A program made the translations under genes and the position numbers. DNA of 64,000 nt from assembly GCA_963971305.1 (NCBI GenBank), contig CAXARO010000293.1:62001-126000 (forward strand). Direction: 5' to 3'. The DNA is from Arcuatula senhousia. Lineage: Eukaryota; Mollusca; Bivalvia; Mytilida; Mytilidae. The notes below the pieces were generated by a model. That model did no database searches. It was not told where the DNA came from and saw only the letters and a program-made list of their open reading frames with translations. This document shows positions 50,601 to 62,123 of this stretch, one piece after another; the stretch's first letter is position 1, and every line of letters begins with the position of its first letter.

Positions 50601-53600
50601 ACACAAAAATTAAAGCATGCAATGTAATAAGGAACTAATAAAGAGGTGAATAGGACAATTTCATAAATTTCAGACTACTTCCTGGTGAAAAATTAAGAGG
50701 CGAAAAGTGTCGCGACATAATAAATTGCTCAAAATGCAATTTTGAGCTTAACTACATATTATGATCTATTTTTTTCATAAATTTCCATATTTGAGTCAGG
50801 TTTTTTTAGTGCTAAACAGTTGTCTAATGTCTATTCTACCTATTTGACCCAAAAATGACAAAAAAATGCAGAACTATTAGACGCGATTGGATTTTTAAGA
50901 AATTTACACCGGTCTTTGGTACAGAGTAACCGTATGACCTTGACTGACTTTTCAAGGTCAAATCAACTTAATGACACTATTCCAACACATTTAAACCATT
51001 TAAGGGTCTCAGATATAAAAAATGAAAAAAATGAAAATTTATCCCCCCTTTTTCCCAAAAATGTGAAATTTGACATTTTTGCACTAAAAGTGGTCAAAAC
51101 ATGTTAAATGTACTACTTTTAATCATATTTAGTCAAAATCAGATGAAAAAATGTTGACCGGTTCTTATTAAGGTCTTTCACGACTACGGTCGTAAAGACC
51201 TTCTAGCAATTCTTCTGATTATTATTATTATTATTATTTTCTTCCGCCACAAATTTTACTTTTTTGTTTCGCGACATATCATTTCAATACGTAAGGTAGT
51301 ATACCGGTCATGAAAAACCAATTTAAAAATGAGTCCGCTTAGGGAAACTATTTTTATTTACGCAGTTATCTCCCCTAAAAAATTAAAGCATGTGTCGCAT
51401 CTCCTCTTAAACTACAATAAAAACACAAAAATTAAAGCATGCAATGTAATAAGGAACTAATAAAGAGGTGAATAGGACAATTTCATAAATTTCAGACTAC
51501 TTCCTGGTGAAAAATTAAGAGGCGAAAAGTGTCGCGACATAATAAATTGCTCAAAATGCAATTTTGAGCTTAACTACATATTATGATCTATTTTTTTCAT
51601 AAATTTCCATATTTGAGTCAGGTTTTTTTAGTGCTAAACAGTTGTCTAATGTCTATTCTACCTATTTGACCCAAAAATGACAAAAAAATGCAGAACTATT
51701 AGACGCGATTGGATTTTTAAGAAATTTACACCGGTCTTTGGTACAGAGTAACCGTATGACCTTGACTGACTTTTCAAGGTCAAATCAACTTAATGACACT
51801 ATTCCAACACATTTAAACCATTTAAGGGTCTCAGATATAAAAAATGAAAAAAATGAAAATTTATCCCCCCTTTTTCCCAAAAATGTGAAATTTGACATTT
51901 TTGCACTAAAAGTGGTCAAAACATGTTAAATGTACTACTTTTAATCATATTTAGTCAAAATCAGATGAAAAAATGTTGACCGGTTCTTATTAAGGTCTTT
52001 CACGACTACGGTCGTAAAGACCTTCTAGCAATTCTTCTGATTATTATTATTATTATTATTTTCTTCCGCCACAAATTTTACTTTTTTGTTTCGCGACATA
52101 TCATTTCAATACGTAAGGTAGTATACCGGTCATGAAAAACCAATTTAAAAATGAGTCCGCTTAGGGAAACTATTTTTATTTACGCAGTTATCTCCCCTAA
52201 AAAATTAAAGCATGTGTCGCATCTCCTCTTAAACTACAATAAAAACACAAAAATTAAAGCATGCAATGTAATAAGGAACTAATAAAGAGGTGAATAGGAC
52301 AATTTCATAAATTTCAGACTACTTCCTGGTGAAAAATTAAGAGGCGAAAAGTGTCGCGACATAATAAATTGCTCAAAATGCAATTTTGAGCTTAACTACA
52401 TATTATGATCTATTTTTTTCATAAATTTCCATATTTGAGTCAGGTTTTTTTAGTGCTAAACAGTTGTCTAATGTCTATTCTACCTATTTGACCCAAAAAT
52501 GACAAAAAAATGCAGAACTATTAGACGCGATTGGATTTTTAAGAAATTTACACCGGTCTTTGGTACAGAGTAACCGTATGACCTTGACTGACTTTTCAAG
52601 GTCAAATCAACTTAATGACACTATTCCAACACATTTAAACCATTTAAGGGTCTCAGATATAAAAAATGAAAAAAATGAAAATTTATCCCCCCTTTTTCCC
52701 AAAAATGTGAAATTTGACATTTTTGCACTAAAAGTGGTCAAAACATGTTAAATGTACTACTTTTAATCATATTTAGTCAAAATCAGATGAAAAAATGTTG
52801 ACCGGTTCTTATTAAGGTCTTTCACGACTACGGTCGTAAAGACCTTCTAGCAATTCTTCTGATTATTATTATTATTATTATTTTCTTCCGCCACAAATTT
52901 TACTTTTTTGTTTCGCGACATATCATTTCAATACGTAAGGTAGTATACCGGTCATGAAAAACCAATTTAAAAATGAGTCCGCTTAGGGAAACTATTTTTA
53001 TTTACGCAGTTATCTCCCCTAAAAAATTAAAGCATGTGTCGCATCTCCTCTTAAACTACAATAAAAACACAAAAATTAAAGCATGCAATGTAATAAGGAA
53101 CTAATAAAGAGGTGAATAGGACAATTTCATAAATTTCAGACTACTTCCTGGTGAAAAATTAAGAGGCGAAAAGTGTCGCGACATAATAAATTGCTCAAAA
53201 TGCAATTTTGAGCTTAACTACATATTATGATCTATTTTTTTCATAAATTTCCATATTTGAGTCAGGTTTTTTTAGTGCTAAACAGTTGTCTAATGTCTAT
53301 TCTACCTATTTGACCCAAAAATGACAAAAAAATGCAGAACTATTAGACGCGATTGGATTTTTAAGAAATTTACACCGGTCTTTGGTACAGAGTAACCGTA
53401 TGACCTTGACTGACTTTTCAAGGTCAAATCAACTTAATGACACTATTCCAACACATTTAAACCATTTAAGGGTCTCAGATATAAAAAATGAAAAAAATGA
53501 AAATTTATCCCCCCTTTTTCCCAAAAATGTGAAATTTGACATTTTTGCACTAAAAGTGGTCAAAACATGTTAAATGTACTACTTTTAATCATATTTAGTC

Positions 53601-56600
53601 AAAATCAGATGAAAAAATGTTGACCGGTTCTTATTAAGGTCTTTCACGACTACGGTCGTAAAGACCTTCTAGCAATTCTTCTGATTATTATTATTATTAT
53701 TATTTTCTTCCGCCACAAATTTTACTTTTTTGTTTCGCGACATATCATTTCAATACGTAAGGTAGTATACCGGTCATGAAAAACCAATTTAAAAATGAGT
53801 CCGCTTAGGGAAACTATTTTTATTTACGCAGTTATCTCCCCTAAAAAATTAAAGCATGTGTCGCATCTCCTCTTAAACTACAATAAAAACACAAAAATTA
53901 AAGCATGCAATGTAATAAGGAACTAATAAAGAGGTGAATAGGACAATTTCATAAATTTCAGACTACTTCCTGGTGAAAAATTAAGAGGCGAAAAGTGTCG
54001 CGACATAATAAATTGCTCAAAATGCAATTTTGAGCTTAACTACATATTATGATCTATTTTTTTCATAAATTTCCATATTTGAGTCAGGTTTTTTTAGTGC
54101 TAAACAGTTGTCTAATGTCTATTCTACCTATTTGACCCAAAAATGACAAAAAAATGCAGAACTATTAGACGCGATTGGATTTTTAAGAAATTTACACCGG
54201 TCTTTGGTACAGAGTAACCGTATGACCTTGACTGACTTTTCAAGGTCAAATCAACTTAATGACACTATTCCAACACATTTAAACCATTTAAGGGTCTCAG
54301 ATATAAAAAATGAAAAAAATGAAAATTTATCCCCCCTTTTTCCCAAAAATGTGAAATTTGACATTTTTGCACTAAAAGTGGTCAAAACATGTTAAATGTA
54401 CTACTTTTAATCATATTTAGTCAAAATCAGATGAAAAAATGTTGACCGGTTCTTATTAAGGTCTTTCACGACTACGGTCGTAAAGACCTTCTAGCAATTC
54501 TTCTGATTATTATTATTATTATTATTTTCTTCCGCCACAAATTTTACTTTTTTGTTTCGCGACATATCATTTCAATACGTAAGGTAGTATACCGGTCATG
54601 AAAAACCAATTTAAAAATGAGTCCGCTTAGGGAAACTATTTTTATTTACGCAGTTATCTCCCCTAAAAAATTAAAGCATGTGTCGCATCTCCTCTTAAAC
54701 TACAATAAAAACACAAAAATTAAAGCATGCAATGTAATAAGGAACTAATAAAGAGGTGAATAGGACAATTTCATAAATTTCAGACTACTTCCTGGTGAAA
54801 AATTAAGAGGCGAAAAGTGTCGCGACATAATAAATTGCTCAAAATGCAATTTTGAGCTTAACTACATATTATGATCTATTTTTTTCATAAATTTCCATAT
54901 TTGAGTCAGGTTTTTTTAGTGCTAAACAGTTGTCTAATGTCTATTCTACCTATTTGACCCAAAAATGACAAAAAAATGCAGAACTATTAGACGCGATTGG
55001 ATTTTTAAGAAATTTACACCGGTCTTTGGTACAGAGTAACCGTATGACCTTGACTGACTTTTCAAGGTCAAATCAACTTAATGACACTATTCCAACACAT
55101 TTAAACCATTTAAGGGTCTCAGATATAAAAAATGAAAAAAATGAAAATTTATCCCCCCTTTTTCCCAAAAATGTGAAATTTGACATTTTTGCACTAAAAG
55201 TGGTCAAAACATGTTAAATGTACTACTTTTAATCATATTTAGTCAAAATCAGATGAAAAAATGTTGACCGGTTCTTATTAAGGTCTTTCACGACTACGGT
55301 CGTAAAGACCTTCTAGCAATTCTTCTGATTATTATTATTATTATTATTTTCTTCCGCCACAAATTTTACTTTTTTGTTTCGCGACATATCATTTCAATAC
55401 GTAAGGTAGTATACCGGTCATGAAAAACCAATTTAAAAATGAGTCCGCTTAGGGAAACTATTTTTATTTACGCAGTTATCTCCCCTAAAAAATTAAAGCA
55501 TGTGTCGCATCTCCTCTTAAACTACAATAAAAACACAAAAATTAAAGCATGCAATGTAATAAGGAACTAATAAAGAGGTGAATAGGACAATTTCATAAAT
55601 TTCAGACTACTTCCTGGTGAAAAATTAAGAGGCGAAAAGTGTCGCGACATAATAAATTGCTCAAAATGCAATTTTGAGCTTAACTACATATTATGATCTA
55701 TTTTTTTCATAAATTTCCATATTTGAGTCAGGTTTTTTTAGTGCTAAACAGTTGTCTAATGTCTATTCTACCTATTTGACCCAAAAATGACAAAAAAATG
55801 CAGAACTATTAGACGCGATTGGATTTTTAAGAAATTTACACCGGTCTTTGGTACAGAGTAACCGTATGACCTTGACTGACTTTTCAAGGTCAAATCAACT
55901 TAATGACACTATTCCAACACATTTAAACCATTTAAGGGTCTCAGATATAAAAAATGAAAAAAATGAAAATTTATCCCCCCTTTTTCCCAAAAATGTGAAA
56001 TTTGACATTTTTGCACTAAAAGTGGTCAAAAGATGTTAAATGTACTACTTTTAATCATATTTAGTCAAAATCAGATGAAAAAATGTTGACCGGTTCTTAT
56101 TAAGGTCTTTCACGACTACGGTCGTAAAGACCTTCTAGCAATTCTTCTGATTATTATTATTATTATTATTTTCTTCCGCCACAAATTTTACTTTTTTGTT
56201 TCGCGACATATCATTTCAATACGTAAGGTAGTATACCGGTCATGAAAAACCAATTTAAAAATGAGTCCGCTTAGGGAAACTATTTTTATTTACGCAGTTA
56301 TCTCCCCTAAAAAATTAAAGCATGTGTCGCATCTCCTCTTAAACTACAATAAAAACACAAAAATTAAAGCATGCAATGTAATAAGGAACTAATAAAGAGG
56401 TGAATAGGACAATTTCATAAATTTCAGACTACTTCCTGGTGAAAAATTAAGAGGCGAAAAGTGTCGCGACATAATAAATTGCTCAAAATGCAATTTTGAG
56501 CTTAACTACATATTATGATCTATTTTTTTCATAAATTTCCATATTTGAGTCAGGTTTTTTTAGTGCTAAACAGTTGTCTAATGTCTATTCTACCTATTTG

Positions 56601-59443
56601 ACCCAAAAATGACAAAAAAATGCAGAACTATTAGACGCGATTGGATTTTTAAGAAATTTACACCGGTCTTTGGTACAGAGTAACCGTATGACCTTGACTG
56701 ACTTTTCAAGGTCAAATCAACTTAATGACACTATTCCAACACATTTAAACCATTTAAGGGTCTCAGATATAAAAAATGAAAAAAATGAAAATTTATCCCC
56801 CCTTTTTCCCAAAAATGTGAAATTTGACATTTTTGCACTAAAAGTGGTCAAAACATGTTAAATGTACTACTTTTAATCATATTTAGTCAAAATCAGATGA
56901 AAAAATGTTGACCGGTTCTTATTAAGGTCTTTCACGACTACGGTCGTAAAGACCTTCTAGCAATTCTTCTGATTATTATTATTATTATTATTTTCTTCCG
57001 CCACAAATTTTACTTTTTTGTTTCGCGACATATCATTTCAATACGTAAGGTAGTATACCGGTCATGAAAAACCAATTTAAAAATGAGTCCGCTTAGGGAA
57101 ACTATTTTTATTTACGCAGTTATCTCCCCTAAAAAATTAAAGCATGTGTCGCATCTCCTCTTAAACTACAATAAAAACACAAAAATTAAAGCATGCAATG
57201 TAATAAGGAACTAATAAAGAGGTGAATAGGACAATTTCATAAATTTCAGACTACTTCCTGGTGAAAAATTAAGAGGCGAAAAGTGTCGCGACATAATAAA
57301 TTGCTCAAAATGCAATTTTGAGCTTAACTACATATTATGATCTATTTTTTTCATAAATTTCCATATTTGAGTCAGGTTTTTTTAGTGCTAAACAGTTGTC
57401 TAATGTCTATTCTACCTATTTGACCCAAAAATGACAAAAAAATGCAGAACTATTAGACGCGATTGGATTTTTAAGAAATTTACACCGGTCTTTGGTACAG
57501 AGTAACCGTATGACCTTGACTGACTTTTCAAGGTCAAATCAACTTAATGACACTATTCCAACACATTTAAACCATTTAAGGGTCTCAGATATAAAAAATG
57601 AAAAAAATGAAAATTTATCCCCCCTTTTTCCCAAAAATGTGAAATTTGACATTTTTGCACTAAAAGTGGTCAAAACATGTTAAATGTACTACTTTTAATC
57701 ATATTTAGTCAAAATCAGATGAAAAAATGTTGACCGGTTCTTATTAAGGTCTTTCACGACTACGGTCGTAAAGACCTTCTAGCAATTCTTCTGATTATTA
57801 TTATTATTATTATTTTCTTCCGCCACAAATTTTACTTTTTTGTTTCGCGACATATCATTTCAATACGTAAGGTAGTATACCGGTCATGAAAAACCAATTT
57901 AAAAATGAGTCCGCTTAGGGAAACTATTTTTATTTACGCAGTTATCTCCCCTAAAAAATTAAAGCATGTGTCGCATCTCCTCTTAAACTACAATAAAAAC
58001 ACAAAAATTAAAGCATGCAATGTAATAAGGAACTAATAAAGAGGTGAATAGGACAATTTCATAAATTTCAGACTACTTCCTGGTGAAAAATTAAGAGGCG
58101 AAAAGTGTCGCGACATAATAAATTGCTCAAAATGCAATTTTGAGCTTAACTACATATTATGATCTATTTTTTTCATAAATTTCCATATTTGAGTCAGGTT
58201 TTTTTAGTGCTAAACAGTTGTCTAATGTCTATTCTACCTATTTGACCCAAAAATGACAAAAAAATGCAGAACTATTAGACGCGATTGGATTTTTAAGAAA
58301 TTTACACCGGTCTTTGGTACAGAGTAACCGTATGACCTTGACTGACTTTTCAAGGTCAAATCAACTTAATGACACTATTCCAACACATTTAAACCATTTA
58401 AGGGTCTCAGATATAAAAAATGAAAAAAATGAAAATTTATCCCCCCTTTTTCCCAAAAATGTGAAATTTGACATTTTTGCACTAAAAGTGGTCAAAACAT
58501 GTTAAATGTACTACTTTTAATCATATTTAGTCAAAATCAGATGAAAAAATGTTGACCGGTTCTTATTAAGGTCTTTCACAACTACGGTCGTAAAGACCTT
58601 CTAGCAATTCTTCTGATTATTATTATTATTATTATTTTCTTCCGCCACAAATTTTACTTTTTTGTTTCGCGACATATCATTTCAATACGTAAGGTAGTAT
58701 ACCGGTCATGAAAAACCAATTTAAAAATGAGTCCGCTTAGGGAAACTATTTTTATTTACGCAGTTATCTCCCCTAAAAAATTAAAGCATGTGTCGCATCT
58801 CCTCTTAAACTACAATAAAAACACAAAAATTAAAGCATGCAATGTAATAAGGAACTAATAAAGAGGTGAATAGGACAATTTCATAAATTTCAGACTACTT
58901 CCTGGTGAAAAATTAAGAGGCGAAAAGTGTCGCGACATAATAAATTGCTCAAAATGCAATTTTGAGCTTAACTACATATTATGATCTATTTTTTTCATAA
59001 ATTTCCATATTTGAGTCAGGTTTTTTTAGTGCTAAACAGTTGTCTAATGTCTATTCTACCTATTTGACCCAAAAATGACAAAAAAATGCAGAACTATTAG
59101 ACGCGATTGGATTTTTAAGAAATTTACACCGGTCTTTGGTACAGAGTAACCGTATGACCTTGACTGACTTTTCAAGGTCAAATCAACTTAATGACACTAT
59201 TCCAACACATTTAAACCATTTAAGGGTCTCAGATATAAAAAATGAAAAAAATGAAAATTTATCCCCCCTTTTTCCCAAAAATGTGAAATTTGACATTTTT
59301 GCACTAAAAGTGGTCAAAACATGTTAAATGTACTACTTTTAATCATATTTAGTCAAAATCAGATGAAAAAATGTTGACCGGTTCTTATTAAGGTCTTTCA
59401 CGACTACGGTCGTAAAGACCTTCTAGCAATTCTTCTGATTATT
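35604..59443 (+). repeat. Family A satellite array, 822-bp monomer (array A2, 29 monomers)
   Basis: The array opens with (ATT)5 and TTTTCTTCCGCC. Hairpins start at 36374 and recur every 822 bp to 59390 without any length change, giving 29 monomers, all complete. Substitutions I noticed: 56032 (C to G, in the 57-codon frame) and 58580 (G to A, in the hairpin). The monomer is the same as in A1 and A3. The array ends in a duplicated hairpin at 59390-59476. No gene seen. Confidence 0.97.
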
Positions 59444-59476
59444 AAGGTCTTTCACGACTACGGTCGTAAAGACCTT
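59390..59476 (+). repeat. Duplicated terminal hairpin at the A2-to-C junction
   Basis: Type 1 hairpins at 59390-59422 and 59444-59476, 54 bp apart, exactly as at 13529-13615. The following (ATT) run has nine units here instead of seven, and a B-like monomer (C) follows. Confidence 0.95.
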
Positions 59477-60386
59477 CTAGCAATTCTTCTGATTATTATT
59501 ATTATTATTATTATTATTTTTCATCCGCCGCCCCAATATATTTTTTGTTTCGCGACATATCATTTTGAAACTTAAGGTAGTATATCGGTCATAAAAAAAC
59601 TCTTCGCAATTGACCCTGCGAAAGCGAACTATTTATCGTTACAGAGTTATCTCCCCTAACACCGTAAAGTTTGTGTCTTCTTCTCCTCCTAAACTACAAT
59701 AAGAATAAAAAAACTAAAGCATGCAATGTGATAAGGAACTAATCAACATGATGAAGGGCAAATTTTTTCAATTTCAAACCACTTCCTGTTTACGCGTTTA
59801 AGAGTCGAAAAGTGTCGCGACACGTCAAAATTTCTATCTTTTGAACCGTTGGTCATAAAGACTTGGAACCTTCACCATTGAATTTAGGTGACATATGTTA
59901 CATCCAAAAATGTCAAAATCCAAGGTCAAAGGTCAAGGTCAAATTAACCAAAATGCAATTTTAAGGGTAACAACATATACATATCAATATTTTATATAAT
60001 TATTGATATTTTAGTCATGTTTTAGTGCTAAAGTGTTGTCCAAGGTCTTTTATACCTGTTTAAGCCAAGAAATGAGAAAAAATTGCTAAAATATTGGACG
60101 CGAATGGATTTTTAGGAAATCTATACCGGTCTTAGATACGGAGTAACCGTATGACCTTGACTGACTTTTCAAGGTCAAATCAACTTAATGACACTATTCC
60201 AACACATTTAAACCATTTAAGGGTCTCCTATATTAGAAATAAAGAAATTGATAATTCATCCCCCCTTTTTTAAAAAAATGTGAAATTTGACATTTTTGCA
60301 CTAAAAGTGTTCAAAACATGTTAAATATCCTACTTTAAATCATATTTAGTCAAAATCAGATGAAAAAATGTCGACCGGTCCTTATT
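59444..60386 (+). repeat. Unit C, a single diverged B-like monomer of 943 bp
   Basis: Aligns with the B consensus along its whole length, including TCATCCGCCGCCCC, the TTCGCA/TGCGAA inverted repeat, GTCGCGAC, the B-specific 124-bp block and the inverted AAGGTCA sites. It has many scattered substitutions, whereas B monomers are almost identical to each other. The triple AGGTCA cluster is intact at 59923-59941. In the 57-codon frame, TTTTTTAA brings a stop 16 codons early. It may represent an older state from which B arrays were amplified. Confidence 0.92.
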
Positions 60387-60620
60387 AAGGTCTTTCACGA
60401 CTACGGTCGTAAAGACCTTCTAGCAATTCTTCTGATTATTATTATTAAGGTCTTTCACGACTACGGTCGTAAAGACCTTCTAGCAATTCTTCTGATTATT
60501 ATTAAGGTCTTTCCCTTCCACAGAAGGAAAGACCTTACTGTATTTCTTATGATTATTATTATTAAGGTCTTTCCCTTCCACAGAAGGAAAGACCTTACTG
60601 TATTTCTTATGATTATTATT
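60387..60620 (+). repeat. Four tandem terminal hairpins of two types
   Basis: Hairpins lie at 60387-60419 and 60447-60479 (type 1), then 60504-60536 and 60564-60596 (type 2). Spacing is 60, 57 and 60 bp, the difference being one ATT. Type 2 keeps the outer arms AAGGTCTTT/AAAGACCTT, the unpaired C and the 33-nt length, but has inner arms CCTTC/GAAGG and loop CACA. Its tail is ACTGTATTTCTTATG against CTAGCAATTCTTCTG in type 1. A 100-codon plus-strand and a 72-codon minus-strand frame here are artefacts of the repeats. Confidence 0.93.
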
Positions 60621-61023
60621 ATTTTTTTTTTTCCGCCACAAAAAAAAAGAAGAAATACTTAACGTAACATTACGAAACTTCATACCATTAACCGACACTA
60701 TAAGGGCATGACTTGAGTAACCCTGCGTAACCGATCTATTTTTAGTAACGGAGTTATCTGCCCGTAACCCAAAAACCTTGTTTGCAGATTAACTCAAAAA
60801 CCGTAACCGTTATCAAAAATCTGAAGCAGGGAAAATGTTGCTAGCCTCATGGTCATGATTCGTCACACAAAAAAAATTTTTTCAATCAACTCCCTGGTTA
60901 CGCGTTTTTGACTCGAAAAGTGTCGCGACTCGTCAAATTTTTTTTCTTCAAAACGGTTAGTCCTAGAGACTTGGGAACTTCACCAATCATCCTAGGTGAC
61001 ATATGTTACATCTAAAAATGTCA

Positions 61024-61056
61024 AGGTCAAAGGTCAAATCTCAAGGTCAGAGGTCA
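61024..61056 (+). promoter_or_regulatory. Two DR1-type AGGTCA pairs in element D
   Basis: AGGTCA at 61024-61029 and 61031-61036 (spacer A), and again at 61044-61049 and 61051-61056 (spacer G). This is the D counterpart of the B cluster at 14057 but is doubled. The motif fits RXR/HNF4/COUP-TF type DR1 sites; function is not shown. Confidence 0.45.
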
Positions 61057-61343
61057 TGGCACACCTTGTTTGCAGTATAGCTGATAAACCATACAAAATT
61101 GAAGCAGACATGTAATGGGAAAAATACTCGTCTCATTTAGACCTTTATTTGATATAAAGGGTCGAACACTGTGCGACAAACCGTTTTCAAGTTATGGCCC
61201 TTAATGCGTTTCGGCTATACCGTTTTTGGCTTATAACTTGAAAACGGTTTGAGATAACATAGTAAACATATGGGTTATTTGAGACCGTAAACTTATGCCC
61301 TCCAATATAAAACCAAAGTTGCATGGCTACGGACAGCCATTTT

Positions 61344-61358
61344 CAAAATGGCCGCCAT
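61344..61358. promoter_or_regulatory. AAAATGGCCGCCAT motif resembling YY1 sites
   Basis: CAAAATGGCCGCCAT contains ATGGCGGCC on the minus strand, which fits the known YY1 core (AANATGGCGNC). A related, better match on the plus strand lies at 61643-61656. The motif is part of the degenerate internal repeats of D. Confidence 0.35.
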
Positions 61359-61594
61359 CAGAAATTGTTTTTTGAGTGTAACACAAAAACTGTAAAAAAT
61401 TTAAGCGGACAATACATGGAAAAAATGTTCGCCACATCGTAAGCTACAAAAAATGTTTCAGGTGCGAAAGCGTAAAACTTGTCGTTTTTAAGTTACGGCC
61501 CTTGATTCGTAATTTGAAAATGGTTTTTCAATTATAACTTTTAAACGGTTACAGATGATGAATGAAATGTAGGGTTCATTTGATAGAGAATTAA

Positions 61595-61772
61595 AAGACC
61601 TACAATTTGAGTCCAAACAGTGTATGATTCGGTTGACTGGTTCCAAAATGGCGGCCAAAACAAGTTTCGCGAAACATGTTTTTTGCCCATAACTTGAAAA
61701 CCATAACAGATAGTATAGTAAACATGTATACTTAAATGAATCAGAATGCCAAGACCTACAATTTGAGTCCAA
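61595..61772 (+). repeat. Perfect 22-bp direct repeat 156 bp apart within D
   Basis: Positions 61595-61616 and 61751-61772 are identical (AAGACCTACAATTTG...). The surrounding ATAACTT motifs at 61534 and 61689 have a spacing of 155 bp, and 61232 to 61534 is 302 bp, so the D body is a degenerate array of about 155-bp or paired 300-bp units. Confidence 0.8.
61643..61656 (+). promoter_or_regulatory. CCAAAATGGCGGCC, a strong YY1-type motif
   Basis: The plus strand matches the YY1 consensus CAARATGGCGGC exactly. It sits about 300 bp from the first motif, the same spacing as the internal repeats of D, so the two are likely copies. Confidence 0.4.
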
Positions 61773-61797
61773 GGTCAAAGGTCATGGGTCAAGGTCA
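61772..61797 (+). promoter_or_regulatory. Four-fold AGGTCA-type direct repeat
   Basis: AGGTCA (61772-61777), AGGTCA (61779-61784), GGGTCA (61786-61791) and AGGTCA (61792-61797) follow each other with spacers of 1, 1 and 0 bases. It is the densest half-site cluster in the window, and the motif class is that of nuclear-receptor direct repeats. Confidence 0.45.
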
Positions 61798-61799
61798 TT

Positions 61800-61944
61800 C
61801 CCTAGCAACAAGGTAACATTTATGAAAAGTCCATAGCAACAATATATATTCTTAACCAAGACTACTTTCTGAGTTTAGAGTTAAAATTTTTCAACCGGAA
61901 GTAACCCTTAGTCCATAGCAACCGTCATAAAAGTCCTTAGCAAC
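61800..61944 (+). repeat. Four CCNTAGCAAC motifs
   Basis: CCCTAGCAAC (61800-61809), CCATAGCAAC (61831-61840), CCATAGCAAC (61913-61922) and CCTTAGCAAC (61935-61944). AGCAAC or TAGCAAC resembles one half of an RFX-type X-box, but no matching left half is present, so the regulatory reading is weak and a simple degenerate repeat is more likely. Confidence 0.4.
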
Positions 61945-62083
61945 CATACCTTTTCTGACTTCAGGCTCACTGCTCTTTGGTCTGGAACATTTTTCGCAAC
62001 TAATAGTTAAATACTATTGTCAAAAACAGACTCAAATAGCCTAACCAAACATAACCGTTATCATAAAACTAACAAAAACATGG

Positions 62084-62123
62084 GAAAGACCTCACATTTG
62101 TTCTCTGAACAAATGACTTTTTA
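62084..62123 (+). repeat. Type 3 hairpin terminus of D, directly before array A3
   Basis: GAAAGACCTCA is followed by CATTTGTTC (62095-62103), loop TCT and GAACAAATG (62107-62115), a perfect 9-bp hairpin. A short tail and (ATT)6 follow, then TTCTTCCGCC of array A3. Against the copy at 35574, arms CAATTGTTT/AAACAATTG have changed to CATTTGTTC/GAACAAATG with pairing kept. Confidence 0.75.

Larger units (their letters stand above)
60621..62123 (+). repeat. Element D, distant and longer member of the superfamily
   Basis: Begins T-rich with TTCCGCCACA after the (ATT) run and ends with a type 3 terminus at 62084-62123. Shared with B: GGAGTTATCT, TACGCGTTT, AAAAGTGTCGCGACTCGTC, GAGACTTGG, CCTAGGTGACATATGTTACA and AGGTCA clusters. 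The right part (61100-61800) consists of degenerate repeats of about 155 and 300 bp, built on ATAACTTGAAAACGG and AAAATGGCSGCC motifs. A 96-codon minus-strand frame (61488-61778) contains LDSNCRS twice because of the 22-bp direct repeat and is not a credible gene. Confidence 0.8.

Noticed and set aside
60360..60698. 100-codon plus-strand and 72-codon minus-strand frames
   Set aside because: Both translate the tandem hairpins and ATT runs; repeated peptides such as KVFHDYGRKDL come from the inverted-repeat DNA.
61488..61778. 96-codon minus-strand frame in D
   Set aside because: Contains a duplicated heptapeptide from the 22-bp direct repeat; no domain, and it lies in degenerate repeats.
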